64,000 nt of DNA from Gammaproteobacteria bacterium. GTDB taxonomy: Bacteria > Pseudomonadota > Gammaproteobacteria > Granulosicoccales > Granulosicoccaceae. The stretch covers positions 1 through 64,000 of the forward strand of contig PDPU01000026.1 in the NCBI GenBank assembly GCA_002746645.1, in the 5' to 3' direction. Under the pieces are notes generated by a model that saw nothing but the letters and a program-made list of their open reading frames with translations, did not search any database and was not told the origin of the DNA. The number at the start of each line of letters is the position of its first letter. The stretch's first letter is position 1. The position numbers and the translations under genes are program-made. Below are positions 9,018 to 17,683 of the stretch, piece after piece.

Positions 9018-11117
9018 ATGTCGCGGCTGTCCGCGCTGACGCTGGCGGCACTGGCGTCGCTGTTGTCTTCGGCAGCTTTCGCGAACGAGTTTCTCCCCGT
9101 TCCACAGGAACGGCATGCCACCCCCGCCGATGACGTGACGCTCGCCGACGTGAGCTTCGCCGAGATGCCCGCCTGGGTCGAGCCCGAACCCGCCTTCGAA
9201 GCCGATCGACGCCTCGATAATCTGCAGGATCCGCGCGAACCCAGTGGGTTTCACAGCCAGCTTGTCGATTCGCAGTACAACGTCGTCAACCCCTTCGCAC
9301 CCGAGTCCTTCTTTGCCATCGAGTACGAGGTGATCAACCGCTATGGCGTCGAGAACTACTCGAGTTTCGAGATCGAATTCGAACCAAGCCATGAACGGCT
9401 GCGCCTGCACGAGATTCTCGTCGAGCGGAATGGCGAATTGATCGACAAGCGTGACGACGCGCGACTCGACATCCTCAGGCGCGAGAACGAGACCGACGAG
9501 CTGACCTACAACGGTTATCGGACACTCGCCGTGCTGCTGCGTGACGTGCGCGTCGGCGATCGCATCCGTTACAGCTACAGCGTGACGGGCGGCAACCCGG
9601 CCTTCGAGGGGCGTTTCGAGATCGGTCTCCATACCGATTCCGAGGTGCCGCGTGCGGAGATGTCGACGCGCGTGCTGAGCGCGGTCGGCGAGCCCTTGCT
9701 GGTGCGTCAGTCCGGTGATCACGTACCGCTGGTACAGGAGAGCCGCGATGGCGTGCTCGTGAGTTCCTATGCGCTGCGGCAGGTGGCGGCACCGGGCAGT
9801 GAAGCCGACGCGCCGCCCGAACTTGCGCTGCGCGACGGCATTGTCTTCTCCAACGTGGATGGCTGGGACGAGGTGGTGAACTGGGTACTGCCGTTCTATA
9901 CCCTGCCGGCGACACCGAACGATGAACTGTTGGCGGTTGCCGCTCGCATCGCCGCCGAGCACGAAAGTCGCGCGGCGCGAATCGGTGCCGCGCTCCACTG
10001 GGTACAGGACGAGGTGCGCTATTTCGGGGTTCAGCTCGGCGAAGACTCGTTTCGTCCCGCGAGTGTCGAAACAACCCTCGAACGCCGCTTCGGCGACTGC
10101 AAGGCGAAGGCGGTGCTGCTGATGGCATTGCTCGATGCGCTCGGCATCGAGTCGCAGGCGGCACTCGTGGATACCTCACGCGAACTGCTCGCGCCCGAGC
10201 AACCCTTCCGGCTGCGCGCCTTCGACCACGTCATCGTGCATCTCGAGCACGAAGGACGCTCGCACTTCATCGACCCGACACGCAGCTATCAGCGGGGGCC
10301 GCTCGGCAGCTTCAGCGAGCCCGATTTCGGCAAGGCATTGCTCATTGCCGCGGGCAGCAGGGAACTGGTGCCGATGGCCGGTGACCGTGAAGGTGGCTAC
10401 CGTCTGGTCGAAAAGACCGTCGAATTCCCGTCGGATGCGCAGGCTTCCGCAAGGCTCGATGTGGTCACGACGCTGACCGGCAGCGAGGCCGAGAGCCTAC
10501 GCTACAACCTCGAATACGACGGGCAGCGGCAGACCGCCCGAGACTATCTCGAATACTACGAAGACTGGTTCGGTGATCTGGAGCGCGTCGGGGATACCCG
10601 CTTCACCGAAACCGACGCGCCGTCGCTGGTCGTGCGCGAGCAGTACCGCATCGCTGCGCTCTGGGAAGAGGACGATCATCCCGAGCGCTATCTCTGGGTG
10701 TACGCTGACGAGATCATCGGCCAGACACCGGAACTGCCCGACGCGAGCAAGGACGAGGGTCGAAGACACCCCGTGATGCTGCATCACCCCACACGGCTGG
10801 TCGAGCGCTGGCTGGTGAAACTGCCCGCAGCGCGCCATCTCGATGATCTGGATGGCCGTTTCGACACGCCCTGGTTCCACTTCGAGAAACACCACGAACT
10901 CAGTGCCGACGGTCGCGAACTGACGGTGCACATGGAATACCGCGCCAGAGCCGATCGGGTCATGGCGGAGGATCTGCCGGCATTCCGCAAGGCGCTCGAT
11001 GAGGTGATCGACATGGCCTCCTTCTACATCGAGGATCGCCCGCCCGAGACGCAGGACATGGGTTCGGTCAGCGGGTGGCTCGGCAACCTGGTGAGGCGCC
11101 TCGCTGCCGGGCGCTGA
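9018..11117 (+). CDS. Exported DUF3857 / transglutaminase-like protein
   Basis: I place the start at ATG 9018, giving a signal peptide (MSRLSALTLAALASLLSS.., cleavage likely after AFA). Earlier in-frame starts exist at 9009 (GTG) and 8901 (ATG). Residues about 60-270 fit the DUF3857 beta-rich domain. A transglutaminase-like core follows around 300-420, with GDCKAKAVLL supplying the cysteine, FDHVIVHLE the histidine and FIDPTRSY the aspartate. The rest (about 430-699) is a conserved C-terminal domain of such proteins. The location should be periplasm or outer membrane face; the substrate is unknown. The gene stands alone and is convergent with the SLC13 permease. Confidence 0.85.
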   Translation: MSRLSALTLAALASLLSSAAFANEFLPVPQERHATPADDVTLADVSFAEMPAWVEPEPAFEADRRLDNLQDPREPSGFHSQLVDSQYNVVNPFAPESFFAIEYEVINRYGVENYSSFEIEFEPSHERLRLHEILVERNGELIDKRDDARLDILRRENETDELTYNGYRTLAVLLRDVRVGDRIRYSYSVTGGNPAFEGRFEIGLHTDSEVPRAEMSTRVLSAVGEPLLVRQSGDHVPLVQESRDGVLVSSYALRQVAAPGSEADAPPELALRDGIVFSNVDGWDEVVNWVLPFYTLPATPNDELLAVAARIAAEHESRAARIGAALHWVQDEVRYFGVQLGEDSFRPASVETTLERRFGDCKAKAVLLMALLDALGIESQAALVDTSRELLAPEQPFRLRAFDHVIVHLEHEGRSHFIDPTRSYQRGPLGSFSEPDFGKALLIAAGSRELVPMAGDREGGYRLVEKTVEFPSDAQASARLDVVTTLTGSEAESLRYNLEYDGQRQTARDYLEYYEDWFGDLERVGDTRFTETDAPSLVVREQYRIAALWEEDDHPERYLWVYADEIIGQTPELPDASKDEGRRHPVMLHHPTRLVERWLVKLPAARHLDDLDGRFDTPWFHFEKHHELSADGRELTVHMEYRARADRVMAEDLPAFRKALDEVIDMASFYIEDRPPETQDMGSVSGWLGNLVRRLAAGR

Positions 11118-11132
11118 GTGGCGCAGACCTGT

Positions 11133-12989
11133 TCAGTAGATCAGGTTCATGGTCATGAGGCTGACGACGAGAAACAACACCGTCATGATGCTGCCGGCGC
11201 GCATGAAATCGGCTACCGAGTAGCCACCCGGGCCCATGACCAGGGCGTTGACCTGATTGGTGGGAATGAGAAAGGAGTTGTTGGTGGAGATGGCGACGGT
11301 CAGCGCGAACACGGCAGGGTTGCCACCGACGGCAACGGCCATGTTGATGGCCAGTGGCACCAGCAACACCGTTGCTCCGACGTTCGACATGACCAGCGAG
11401 AAGAAGGTGGCGAGGAGCGCGATGACCGCCTGCAGTACCCACACCGGTACATCGCCGATCAGCAGCAGGATCTCCTGAGCGATCCACGCGGCTGCGCCGG
11501 TCTGCTGCACCGCCACGCCCAGCGGGATGAGGCTGGCCAGCAGAAACACCGTCGACCAGCTGACTGCCGAGTAGGCCTCGTCCATCGTCAGCACGCCGGA
11601 GTACACCATGCCGAGCGCACCGGTGAGGAGCGAGATCGCGAGGTTGTCGGTGAACAGGAACAGGACCAGACTCAGCACATACCAGAGCAGGGCGTCGCGC
11701 ACCTTGTGCTGACGAAGGTTCTCGTAGTGCACTTCGCTTGCGACCACGAAATCGCGGCCTTTCGAGATGGCGTGCAGATCCTTCCAGCTTGCATGTACCA
11801 CCAGCGTATCGCCCGCGTGCAGGGTGACATCACCGAAATGGCGGCGGATGATTTCGTGGTCGCGATAGATCTGCAGGATGTTGGTGCCGTAGTTGCGCCG
11901 CGGCTTGATCTCGCTGATCGGCTTGCCGACCAGTGAAGAACTCGGTGGCACAACGATCTCGCCGATGCCGCTGTGCTGGCCGTCGAGGACCACGGCGAAG
12001 CGATCGGGGTCGCCCTTGAGTTCCCAGTGGTTTTCCTCGCAGAACCGTTCGATCTCCTCGCGTTCGCCCATGAGGCCCACGGTGCTGTTGACCCAGAGCG
12101 CTTCGTCGGGGTCGGGCGGAATCTTCACCACGTCACCGCTGTAGAGCGCGAGGATGGCCGGGGTATCGTTGTAGGTGGCCTCGACCTGGCGCAGGCTCAG
12201 GCCCACCTGCGGGCTGTCGTCGGTCACGCGTGCCTCGAACAGCTCACCCTTGATGCCGTAGAGCTGCTCGAAGTAGTCGGAGGCTCGCGAGGTGCGGCTC
12301 TGTTCGCCTTCCTTCGACTCCGGCAGCACGAAGCGGCCGAGCAGCATGAAGTAGAGGATGCCCGTGATCGAGAGCGCGGCGCCGATCGGCAGTACGGCAA
12401 AGAGACCGAAGGTGTCCATGCGGGCCGCTTCCGGCAGGGTGCGATTCGACTGGATGATGAGGTCGTTGAGGATGATCAGCGGGCTCGAGCCGATCATCGT
12501 GGCGGTGCCGCCGAGCAGCGCGCAGAAGGCCATCGGCATCAGCATGCGGCCGATCGGAATGCCCGTGCGCGAGGAGATGCGTGAAATGACCGGCAGGAAC
12601 AGGGCAGCGACGCCGATGTTCTGCATGAAGCTCGAGATCGTCGCCACGGTGGTGGTGATGGCGAGCTGGATGCTCCTTTCGCCATTGCCGCCGCGTTTGA
12701 GTATCAGTTGCGCGATCTGCCCCATGAGCCCCGTCTTGTCGAGCCCGGCGCCGATGATCATCACGGCGATGATGGCGATGACGGCATTACTGGCAAAGCC
12801 CGAGAACAGCTCTTCGTTGCTGAGGATGGGATCGATGCCGGGGAAATAGGGTGCGAGGCCGATGAACACCATCACGCTGATGGCGGTGATGTCGACGCGC
12901 AGGAGATCGAAGGCGAACACCAGCACCGTGATGCCGAGCAGACCCAGCACCACCACCATTTCCGTGCTCAGGGCCAACCCTTCCGCCAT
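11133..12989 (-). CDS. SLC13/DASS-family permease with two TrkA-C (RCK_C) domains
   Basis: The 618-aa inner-membrane protein has two hydrophobic halves (about residues 8-205 and 420-615) that carry the anion-transporter fold. One helix pair reads TTVATISSFMQNIGVAALF (asparagine-containing helix hairpin) and its C-terminal counterpart is VMSNVGATVLLVPLAINMA. The central cytoplasmic part (about 215-400) contains two RCK_C-like units, one ending near VVKIPPDPDE and one near DVTLHAGDTLVVHA. Such proteins are sodium-coupled carriers of sulfate or dicarboxylates, or sulfur-compound permeases. The substrate cannot be read from sequence. Confidence 0.87.
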   Translation of the reverse strand: MAEGLALSTEMVVVLGLLGITVLVFAFDLLRVDITAISVMVFIGLAPYFPGIDPILSNEELFSGFASNAVIAIIAVMIIGAGLDKTGLMGQIAQLILKRGGNGERSIQLAITTTVATISSFMQNIGVAALFLPVISRISSRTGIPIGRMLMPMAFCALLGGTATMIGSSPLIILNDLIIQSNRTLPEAARMDTFGLFAVLPIGAALSITGILYFMLLGRFVLPESKEGEQSRTSRASDYFEQLYGIKGELFEARVTDDSPQVGLSLRQVEATYNDTPAILALYSGDVVKIPPDPDEALWVNSTVGLMGEREEIERFCEENHWELKGDPDRFAVVLDGQHSGIGEIVVPPSSSLVGKPISEIKPRRNYGTNILQIYRDHEIIRRHFGDVTLHAGDTLVVHASWKDLHAISKGRDFVVASEVHYENLRQHKVRDALLWYVLSLVLFLFTDNLAISLLTGALGMVYSGVLTMDEAYSAVSWSTVFLLASLIPLGVAVQQTGAAAWIAQEILLLIGDVPVWVLQAVIALLATFFSLVMSNVGATVLLVPLAINMAVAVGGNPAVFALTVAISTNNSFLIPTNQVNALVMGPGGYSVADFMRAGSIMTVLFLVVSLMTMNLIY

Positions 12990-13347
12990 GGATCAGAACG
13001 CTCCCCGGAAGGCAGAAGGCATGAAGACTGAGGTGCGCAGGCGCATCGGAAGCGTCGAACAGGCGTGGCGAACGAAAGTATCGCTACTCTAGCAAGTGTC
13101 GCTCCTTTTTGCAGTGCAAGAAGGCGTTTGCCGGTGCGATGTGACCTTGCTTTTCAATGTCGTCACCGGAAACGGCCGCTGCGACGTGGCTGTGCCTTTC
13201 AGGGTAACTGCCCGGAAGGCGCCGCTGCGACGTGATCGGGCTTTGAGCCTGGCTGCCTGAAGAGGGCGGCTGTCTTGAAGAGGGCGGTTGCCTCGAATAA
13301 AGCGGTGCGCGTTGTCGCGGTGGGTGTCGCCGCGCCGGCGGCATCGC
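12990..13347. other. Intergenic region between trmB and the permease gene
   Basis: There is no convincing gene in this stretch. It contains short imperfect direct repeats: a GCCGCTGCGACGTG motif near 13178 and again near 13222, and two copies of TGAAGAGGGCGG-T near 13258-13290. The promoter of the minus-strand permease should lie toward 12990-13080. I see no clear terminator for trmB. Confidence 0.45.
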
Positions 13348-14058
13348 TCAGCGCCGCTGATACAGGAGGTCTGCCACCGGATGGCCAAGGCGCTGGCCGC
13401 GACGCTCGAAGCGTGTTTCCGTGCGCTCGATGCGTGGATCCGTCTGCGGGTCGAGTTCGCCGATGAACTGGAGTTCGGGTACGGAGTCGAGGTGTTCGCG
13501 CATCCACGCGGCGTAGTCGGGCCAGTCGGTGGCAGCATGCAGGGAGGCGCCGCTGGCAAGACAGCGACAGGCCGCGCGGATGAAGTCTTCCTGCACGATG
13601 CGGCGCTTGTGGTGACGCTTCTTGTGCCAGGGGTCGGGGAAGAGCAGCAGCAGGCGCTCGAGCGAGCCTTCGGGCAGCATCGTTTCGAGCACCTCGACCG
13701 CATCGTGCTGGATCAGGCGCAGGTTGGCAAGGCCCTGCTCCTGGATGCCGAGCAGCGCCTGGCCGATACCGGGCGCATGGACCTCGACACCGATGAAGTC
13801 GGTGTCCGGGTGGCGGCTGGCCAGCGCCAGAAGATTGTCCGCGTTGCCGAATCCGACCTCGAGCCACAGCGGAGCGGTTCTGCCGAAGACCGCTTGCGGG
13901 GCGATGGTGGTTTCAGTGTACGGCAGACACCAGTGCCCGGCCAGCGTGTCGATGGCCCGTTCCTGAGCGGCCGTCAGGCGCCCGTTCCTGACCACGAAAC
14001 TGCGGATCGAACGGTTGGTGAGGCGCGCCGCTTCCGCGGCGGGCGTTGGCTTGTTCAT
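13348..14058 (-). CDS. trmB: tRNA (guanine-N7-)-methyltransferase
   Basis: TrmB uses S-adenosylmethionine to methylate G46 in the variable loop of many tRNAs. The SAM site is LWLEVGFGNADNLLALA (about residues 64-80). The downstream family motifs are LLFPDPWHKKRHHKRR (about 135-151), ATDWPDYAAWM (about 175-185) and the C-terminal TRFERRGQRLGH. The length of 236 aa is normal and the ATG at 14058 fits. It is transcribed in the same direction as tRNA-Thr, whose 3' end is only 38 bases upstream, so the two may share a transcript. Confidence 0.95.
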   Translation of the reverse strand: MNKPTPAAEAARLTNRSIRSFVVRNGRLTAAQERAIDTLAGHWCLPYTETTIAPQAVFGRTAPLWLEVGFGNADNLLALASRHPDTDFIGVEVHAPGIGQALLGIQEQGLANLRLIQHDAVEVLETMLPEGSLERLLLLFPDPWHKKRHHKRRIVQEDFIRAACRCLASGASLHAATDWPDYAAWMREHLDSVPELQFIGELDPQTDPRIERTETRFERRGQRLGHPVADLLYQRR

Positions 14059-14096
14059 GGCAGGGGAAACACGACGGTGCTTCTGGCCAGAGAGTA

Positions 14097-14172
<76 letters not shown>

Positions 14173-14235
14173 GCAACCGCGACCGCATGGCCGTCGCGCA
14201 TCTTGATACCTGGCAGGGGTGTTGTGCGGGCAGCG

Positions 14236-14508
14236 TCAGCGACGACGACCGCCGCGCTTGCCGCCTTTTCTGGGTTCCTCGAACTGGACCTTCAGTGACT
14301 TCTCGCCAATGATCTTGCCGTTGAGACCGGCAATGGCTGCACGGGCTTCATGCCCCTCCATTTCCACGAAACCGAAGCCCTTGCACTGGCCGCTGAACAC
14401 GTCAGCCGCAAGCTTGATCGATCGTACCGTGCCGTAAGCGGAAAAGAGCTCACTGACGCTCTCTTCGGTGGAATCGAGCGGAAGGCCACCGACAAACATT
14501 TTCTTCAA
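14236..14508 (-). CDS. Small RNA-binding protein with one RRM domain
   Basis: The 90-aa protein is a single RNA recognition motif plus a basic tail. RNP2 is MFVGGL (residues 4-9) and RNP1 is KGFGFVEM (about 43-50), both with the aromatic residues that stack on RNA. The tail KGGKRGGRRR is strongly basic. The start is TTG at 14508, because AAGGAG stands 8 bases upstream; an ATG at 14499 would remove three residues. Such stand-alone RRM proteins in bacteria are often cold-responsive, but no regulation is visible here. Confidence 0.9.
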   Translation of the reverse strand: MKKMFVGGLPLDSTEESVSELFSAYGTVRSIKLAADVFSGQCKGFGFVEMEGHEARAAIAGLNGKIIGEKSLKVQFEEPRKGGKRGGRRR

Positions 14509-14615
14509 CAGTCATGCTCCTTGATATAACACTGCCCGAGCCGCAGGCTGGGCGGTCGGCGAATCCGCTTATGATAGCGCCAAGGGCCTACCCATGCCAG
14601 TCTTTTGGCCGGTTT

Positions 14616-14942
14616 CTACATGCTGGAATCAAGCTTGTGAAGTCTGATCCATGCTGCGGCCAGGGTCCGTTTCGCCGCGCGTGACAGCCGTCGGATGGCC
14701 GCTTCACGCTGCTGAGCCGAGGCGCGATTGTCGGCCGCTTCGCAGTACACCAGCGTGACCGGGCGGCGCGTTCGCGTGTAGCGCGCACCCCGACTTCCGC
14801 GATTGTGCTCGCGGAAACGTCGTTGCAGATGGCTGCTCACGCCGGTGTACAAGCTGTCGTCGGCACAACGTACCATGTATACCTGCCAGCTCCCTGCCGG
14901 AAACCGTGTCTCTGCGGTGGCAGCCACCTCGATTTCGTTCAT
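14616..14942 (-). CDS. GIY-YIG nuclease-domain protein
   Basis: Starting at the ATG at 14942, this 108-aa protein is essentially one GIY-YIG domain of the short UPF0213/YhbQ-like type. The signature is spread over VYMVRCADDSLYTGVS (the 'GIY' and 'YIG' halves here read VYM and YTG), then LQRRFREHNRGS with the conserved Arg and His. RYTRTRRPVTLVYCEA and the QREAAIRRLSRAAK helix follow. The frame is open to 15071, but the extra part looks unlike the family. It is divergent from tcdA. The natural substrate is uncertain. Confidence 0.82.
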   Translation of the reverse strand: MNEIEVAATAETRFPAGSWQVYMVRCADDSLYTGVSSHLQRRFREHNRGSRGARYTRTRRPVTLVYCEAADNRASAQQREAAIRRLSRAAKRTLAAAWIRLHKLDSSM

Positions 14943-15030
14943 GCCTTCCAGCGACAGAACTTCCTCGATACCGACAACCGCCGTACCCGGCGGTGGCGCA
15001 TCATTGCCGGACGAACTGCCGGACGGGCCG

Positions 15031-15837
15031 GTGTCATCAACCACGAGCATCGATCCGCGCCATGCGGCCACACGCCGAGTCTACGGAGCCGAGAGCTTCG
15101 CCATCGTCCAGCGCCTGCGCATTGCCGTTGTCGGGGTCGGTGGCGTGGGCTCCTGGGCGGTCGAAGCGCTGGTGAGGTCGGGGGTGGGGCATGTGACGAT
15201 GATAGATCACGACGATGTGGACACGTCCAACATCAACCGGCAGTTGCTGGCGCTCGACAGCACCGTCGGGCAGAGCAAGGTGGACACGCTCGCGGCCAGG
15301 GCGCTCGACATCAACCCGGCCTGCGACATCGATGCCGTGGATGATTTCCTGGCCGAGAAGAACCTCGAACCGCTGCTGCTGCGCAACTTCGACGTCGTCA
15401 TCGACGCCATCGACAGCATCCGCTTCAAGGCGGCCATGATCGCCTTCTGTCGACGCCACAAGCTGCCGATCATCACCACGGGCGGGGCCGGCGGACGGAT
15501 CGACCCACTGGCCGTGTCGGTGGCAGACCTGTCGCAGACCCGGCACGATGCTCTGGCCGCCAGGGTACGCGCACGGCTCAGGGCCGACTACGGCTTCAGC
15601 CGCAACCCGAAACGCCGTTTCGGCATCGAGTGCGTCCATTCGAGCGAGCAGCCGGTGTATCCGACGGCCAGCGGGGGTGTCAGCCATGCCCGTCCCGGCG
15701 TGCCCGGAGCACGGCTCGATTGCGACCGGGGTTACGGATCGCTTGGCTTCGTGACGGGTACCTTCGGCTTTGTTGCGGCCTCGCGGGCAATCAGGAAGGG
15801 GTTGCAACGCCGCACAGGGCTGCGTGCCGCGGACTGA
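15031..15837 (+). CDS. tcdA: tRNA threonylcarbamoyladenosine dehydratase (TcdA/CsdL)
   Basis: TcdA is an E1-like ATP-dependent enzyme that cyclises t6A to ct6A at tRNA position 37. The adenylation site is IAVVGVGGVGSWAVEALVRS, followed by IDHDDVDTSNINRQ. These are the ThiF/MoeB-type ATP-binding glycine loop and the D-x-N-R-Q block. Family features also include VDDFLAEKN, DVVIDAIDSIRFK and TTGGAGGRIDP. I chose GTG at 15031, giving 268 aa, because it matches the usual length. An ATG at 14941 in the same frame is possible and would abut the divergent GIY-YIG start in a shared CATG. Confidence 0.88.
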   Translation: MSSTTSIDPRHAATRRVYGAESFAIVQRLRIAVVGVGGVGSWAVEALVRSGVGHVTMIDHDDVDTSNINRQLLALDSTVGQSKVDTLAARALDINPACDIDAVDDFLAEKNLEPLLLRNFDVVIDAIDSIRFKAAMIAFCRRHKLPIITTGGAGGRIDPLAVSVADLSQTRHDALAARVRARLRADYGFSRNPKRRFGIECVHSSEQPVYPTASGGVSHARPGVPGARLDCDRGYGSLGFVTGTFGFVAASRAIRKGLQRRTGLRAAD

Positions 15838-15899
15838 GGGGAGCGGTATGGGCCTGTCGACGCCGACCGGTTCGACGGAGCGCCGCGCGGCCGCATCGG

Positions 15900-15985
15900 T
15901 GCATCCGCGAGTGCATCATTGCATCTGCGACCGCATCGTTGCATCCGCGAGCGCATCAGTATCAGTGCATCCGCAGGCGCTTCGT
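15900..15985. repeat. Degenerate 20-bp tandem repeat between tcdA and the CinA-domain gene
   Basis: Three adjacent copies of a 20-base unit resembling TGCATCCGCGAGCGCATCAT occupy 15900-15959. After a 6-base spacer a fourth, weaker copy follows at 15966-15985. The copies are alternately mutated, and no arms long enough for a terminator are formed. It fills most of the 189-base spacer. Confidence 0.75.
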
Positions 15986-16026
15986 GTAATCTGAGCGCCG
16001 AGATGGCATGAGCCGACCAGACAGAG

Positions 16027-16815
16027 ATGACCGCATCAGAGCAACGCAGTGCCGCCAGTGAAGACAGTGACAGGCCGACAGCCGCCGTGCTGCTCATCGG
16101 CAACGAGTTGCTGAGCGGGCGCACCGCCGACAGGAACCTCCAGTACATCGGCCAGCGCCTGGCCGAACATGGCATACGCCTGGGCGAGGCGCGCGTGGTC
16201 GAGGATGAACCGGCGGACATCATTGCCGCGCTGAACACGCTCAAAAAACGCTATGACACGGTATTCACGACGGGTGGCATCGGTCCCACGCATGACGACA
16301 TCACCGCAGACTGCGTGGCCGAGGCCTTCGGTGTGGCGTTGCTCGAACATCCCGAAGCGAGACGCCGGATCGAGGAGTACTGTGCCGAAAAAGGCGTCGA
16401 TGTCAATGCCGACAGGCTGCGCATGGCGCGGGTGCCGGAAGGTGGGGAGCTGATCGAAAATCCGCTATCGGCCGCGCCGGGCTTCCGGATCGAAAACGTC
16501 TACGTGATGGCGGGCGTGCCTTCGATCATGCAGGCGATGCTCGAGACGGTGCTGCCGACCTTGCGGGCGGGCCGGCCCATCCACAGTGTCAGCGTGATCG
16601 GCAACCTGCCCGAAGGGGAAATGGCAACGCCGCTGCGCGCCATCCAGACGGCGTTTCCGGCGGTGTCGATCGGCAGTTACCCCGGGCGCGATGCATCGGG
16701 TTTTCGTGGCGCGCTGGTCGCGCGTGGCTCGGATCCCGAAGAACTCGAGGCGGTGGCCGAGGAACTGCGCGCGATGATTCTGCGTGCCGGCGGCAAGCTC
16801 ATCGAAGCGCCGTAG
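16027..16815 (+). CDS. CinA/MoeA-type molybdopterin-binding-domain protein
   Basis: The 262-aa protein matches the N-terminal domain of CinA (competence/damage-inducible protein A). The family blocks are LLIGNELLSGRTADRN near residue 25, VFTTGGIGPTHDDITAD near 80-96 and VYVMAGVPSIMQAM near 160. The C-terminal nicotinamide-mononucleotide amidohydrolase domain of full CinA is absent, so this is the short form. Short proteins of this type have been linked to nucleotide pyrophosphatase activity, but the substrate here is not known. Its 3' end overlaps the convergent sirtuin gene by 17 bases. Confidence 0.87.
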   Translation: MTASEQRSAASEDSDRPTAAVLLIGNELLSGRTADRNLQYIGQRLAEHGIRLGEARVVEDEPADIIAALNTLKKRYDTVFTTGGIGPTHDDITADCVAEAFGVALLEHPEARRRIEEYCAEKGVDVNADRLRMARVPEGGELIENPLSAAPGFRIENVYVMAGVPSIMQAMLETVLPTLRAGRPIHSVSVIGNLPEGEMATPLRAIQTAFPAVSIGSYPGRDASGFRGALVARGSDPEELEAVAEELRAMILRAGGKLIEAP

Positions 16816-17683
16816 TCAGTGCCTCGCCGCAGTCACCACTCACGCGGAGTGTTGCAAGGTCGTCGGCGCGGGTGACGCCGTCGGTCACGATGATGATCGG
16901 CAGCCCGAGACGCGCTGCCTCGCGGGCAAAGCGGAAACCCGAATACACCATCAGCGATGAACCGACGACGAGCAGCCCGTCGGCAGCTCGGAGGGCGTTC
17001 ATTGCCTCCTCGACCACGGGCTTCGGCACGTTTTCCCCGAAAAACACCACATCGGGTTTCAGTACACCACCGCAATGTTCGCAGGCCGGTAGTTGCAGGC
17101 CGGGCAGCGAGTTCGTTTCGAGATCGGCGTCGCCGTCCGGGGCCAGGGTTGCCGTGAGCGTGTCGAGCCACGGATTGGCGGCCTGCAGGCGCTCCTGGAA
17201 GGTGTCACGCAGGCTCCTGTTGCCGCAGCTCAGGCAGATGACCTTGTGGAGCGCGCCATGCAGTTCGACGATGTCTCTGTGCCCGGCGGCCTGGTGCAGC
17301 CCGTCGATGTTCTGAGTCACGCAACAGGCAATGCGGCCGCGTCGTTCGAGGGCGGCAAGTGCGTGGTGCGCGGGTGAAGGCGTGGCTCCGGAGAACACGG
17401 GCCAGCCGATGTAGCTGCGTGACCAGTAGCGCTGGCGCGCCGTTTCACTGGCCTTGAACTCCTGGCCGCTCATGGGTTGGCGTCGTTTCCAGTGGCCGTT
17501 GCGGTCGCGATAGTCGCCGAGGCCGGAGCCGGTGCTGACGCCTGCGCCCGTGAGCACGAACAGGCGCTCGTGGCGGTCAAGCGCCTGGCCGAGCGCCGAC
17601 ACGGGCTTGTTCCGGTGCGATGTGTGCCTCATGGCCTGCATGTGTATTGCGGCAGGGGCGGATGCGTGTCCGAGTGCCGTCAT
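16799..17683 (-). CDS. Sir2-family NAD-dependent protein deacylase (class II-like)
   Basis: Sirtuins remove acyl groups from lysines using NAD. The NAD site is LTGAGVSTGSGLGDYRDRNG, and the WKRRQPM stretch after it resembles class II (SIRT4-like) enzymes. The TQNIDGLH and ELHGAL motifs supply the catalytic histidine. Two cysteine pairs, CLSCG and CEHCGG, should bind zinc. VVFFGENVPKP and VVGSSLMVYSG close the Rossmann fold. At 294 aa it is of normal length. It overlaps the upstream lipoprotein gene by 4 bases (ATGA) and is the last gene of the dnaG-rsmE-lipoprotein-sirtuin run. Confidence 0.93.
   Translation of the reverse strand: MTALGHASAPAAIHMQAMRHTSHRNKPVSALGQALDRHERLFVLTGAGVSTGSGLGDYRDRNGHWKRRQPMSGQEFKASETARQRYWSRSYIGWPVFSGATPSPAHHALAALERRGRIACCVTQNIDGLHQAAGHRDIVELHGALHKVICLSCGNRSLRDTFQERLQAANPWLDTLTATLAPDGDADLETNSLPGLQLPACEHCGGVLKPDVVFFGENVPKPVVEEAMNALRAADGLLVVGSSLMVYSGFRFAREAARLGLPIIIVTDGVTRADDLATLRVSGDCGEALTTALR

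Noticed and set aside
15900..15985. The 20-bp repeats as a CRISPR array
   Set aside because: The copies are contiguous without unique spacers, and no cas genes occur in the window.
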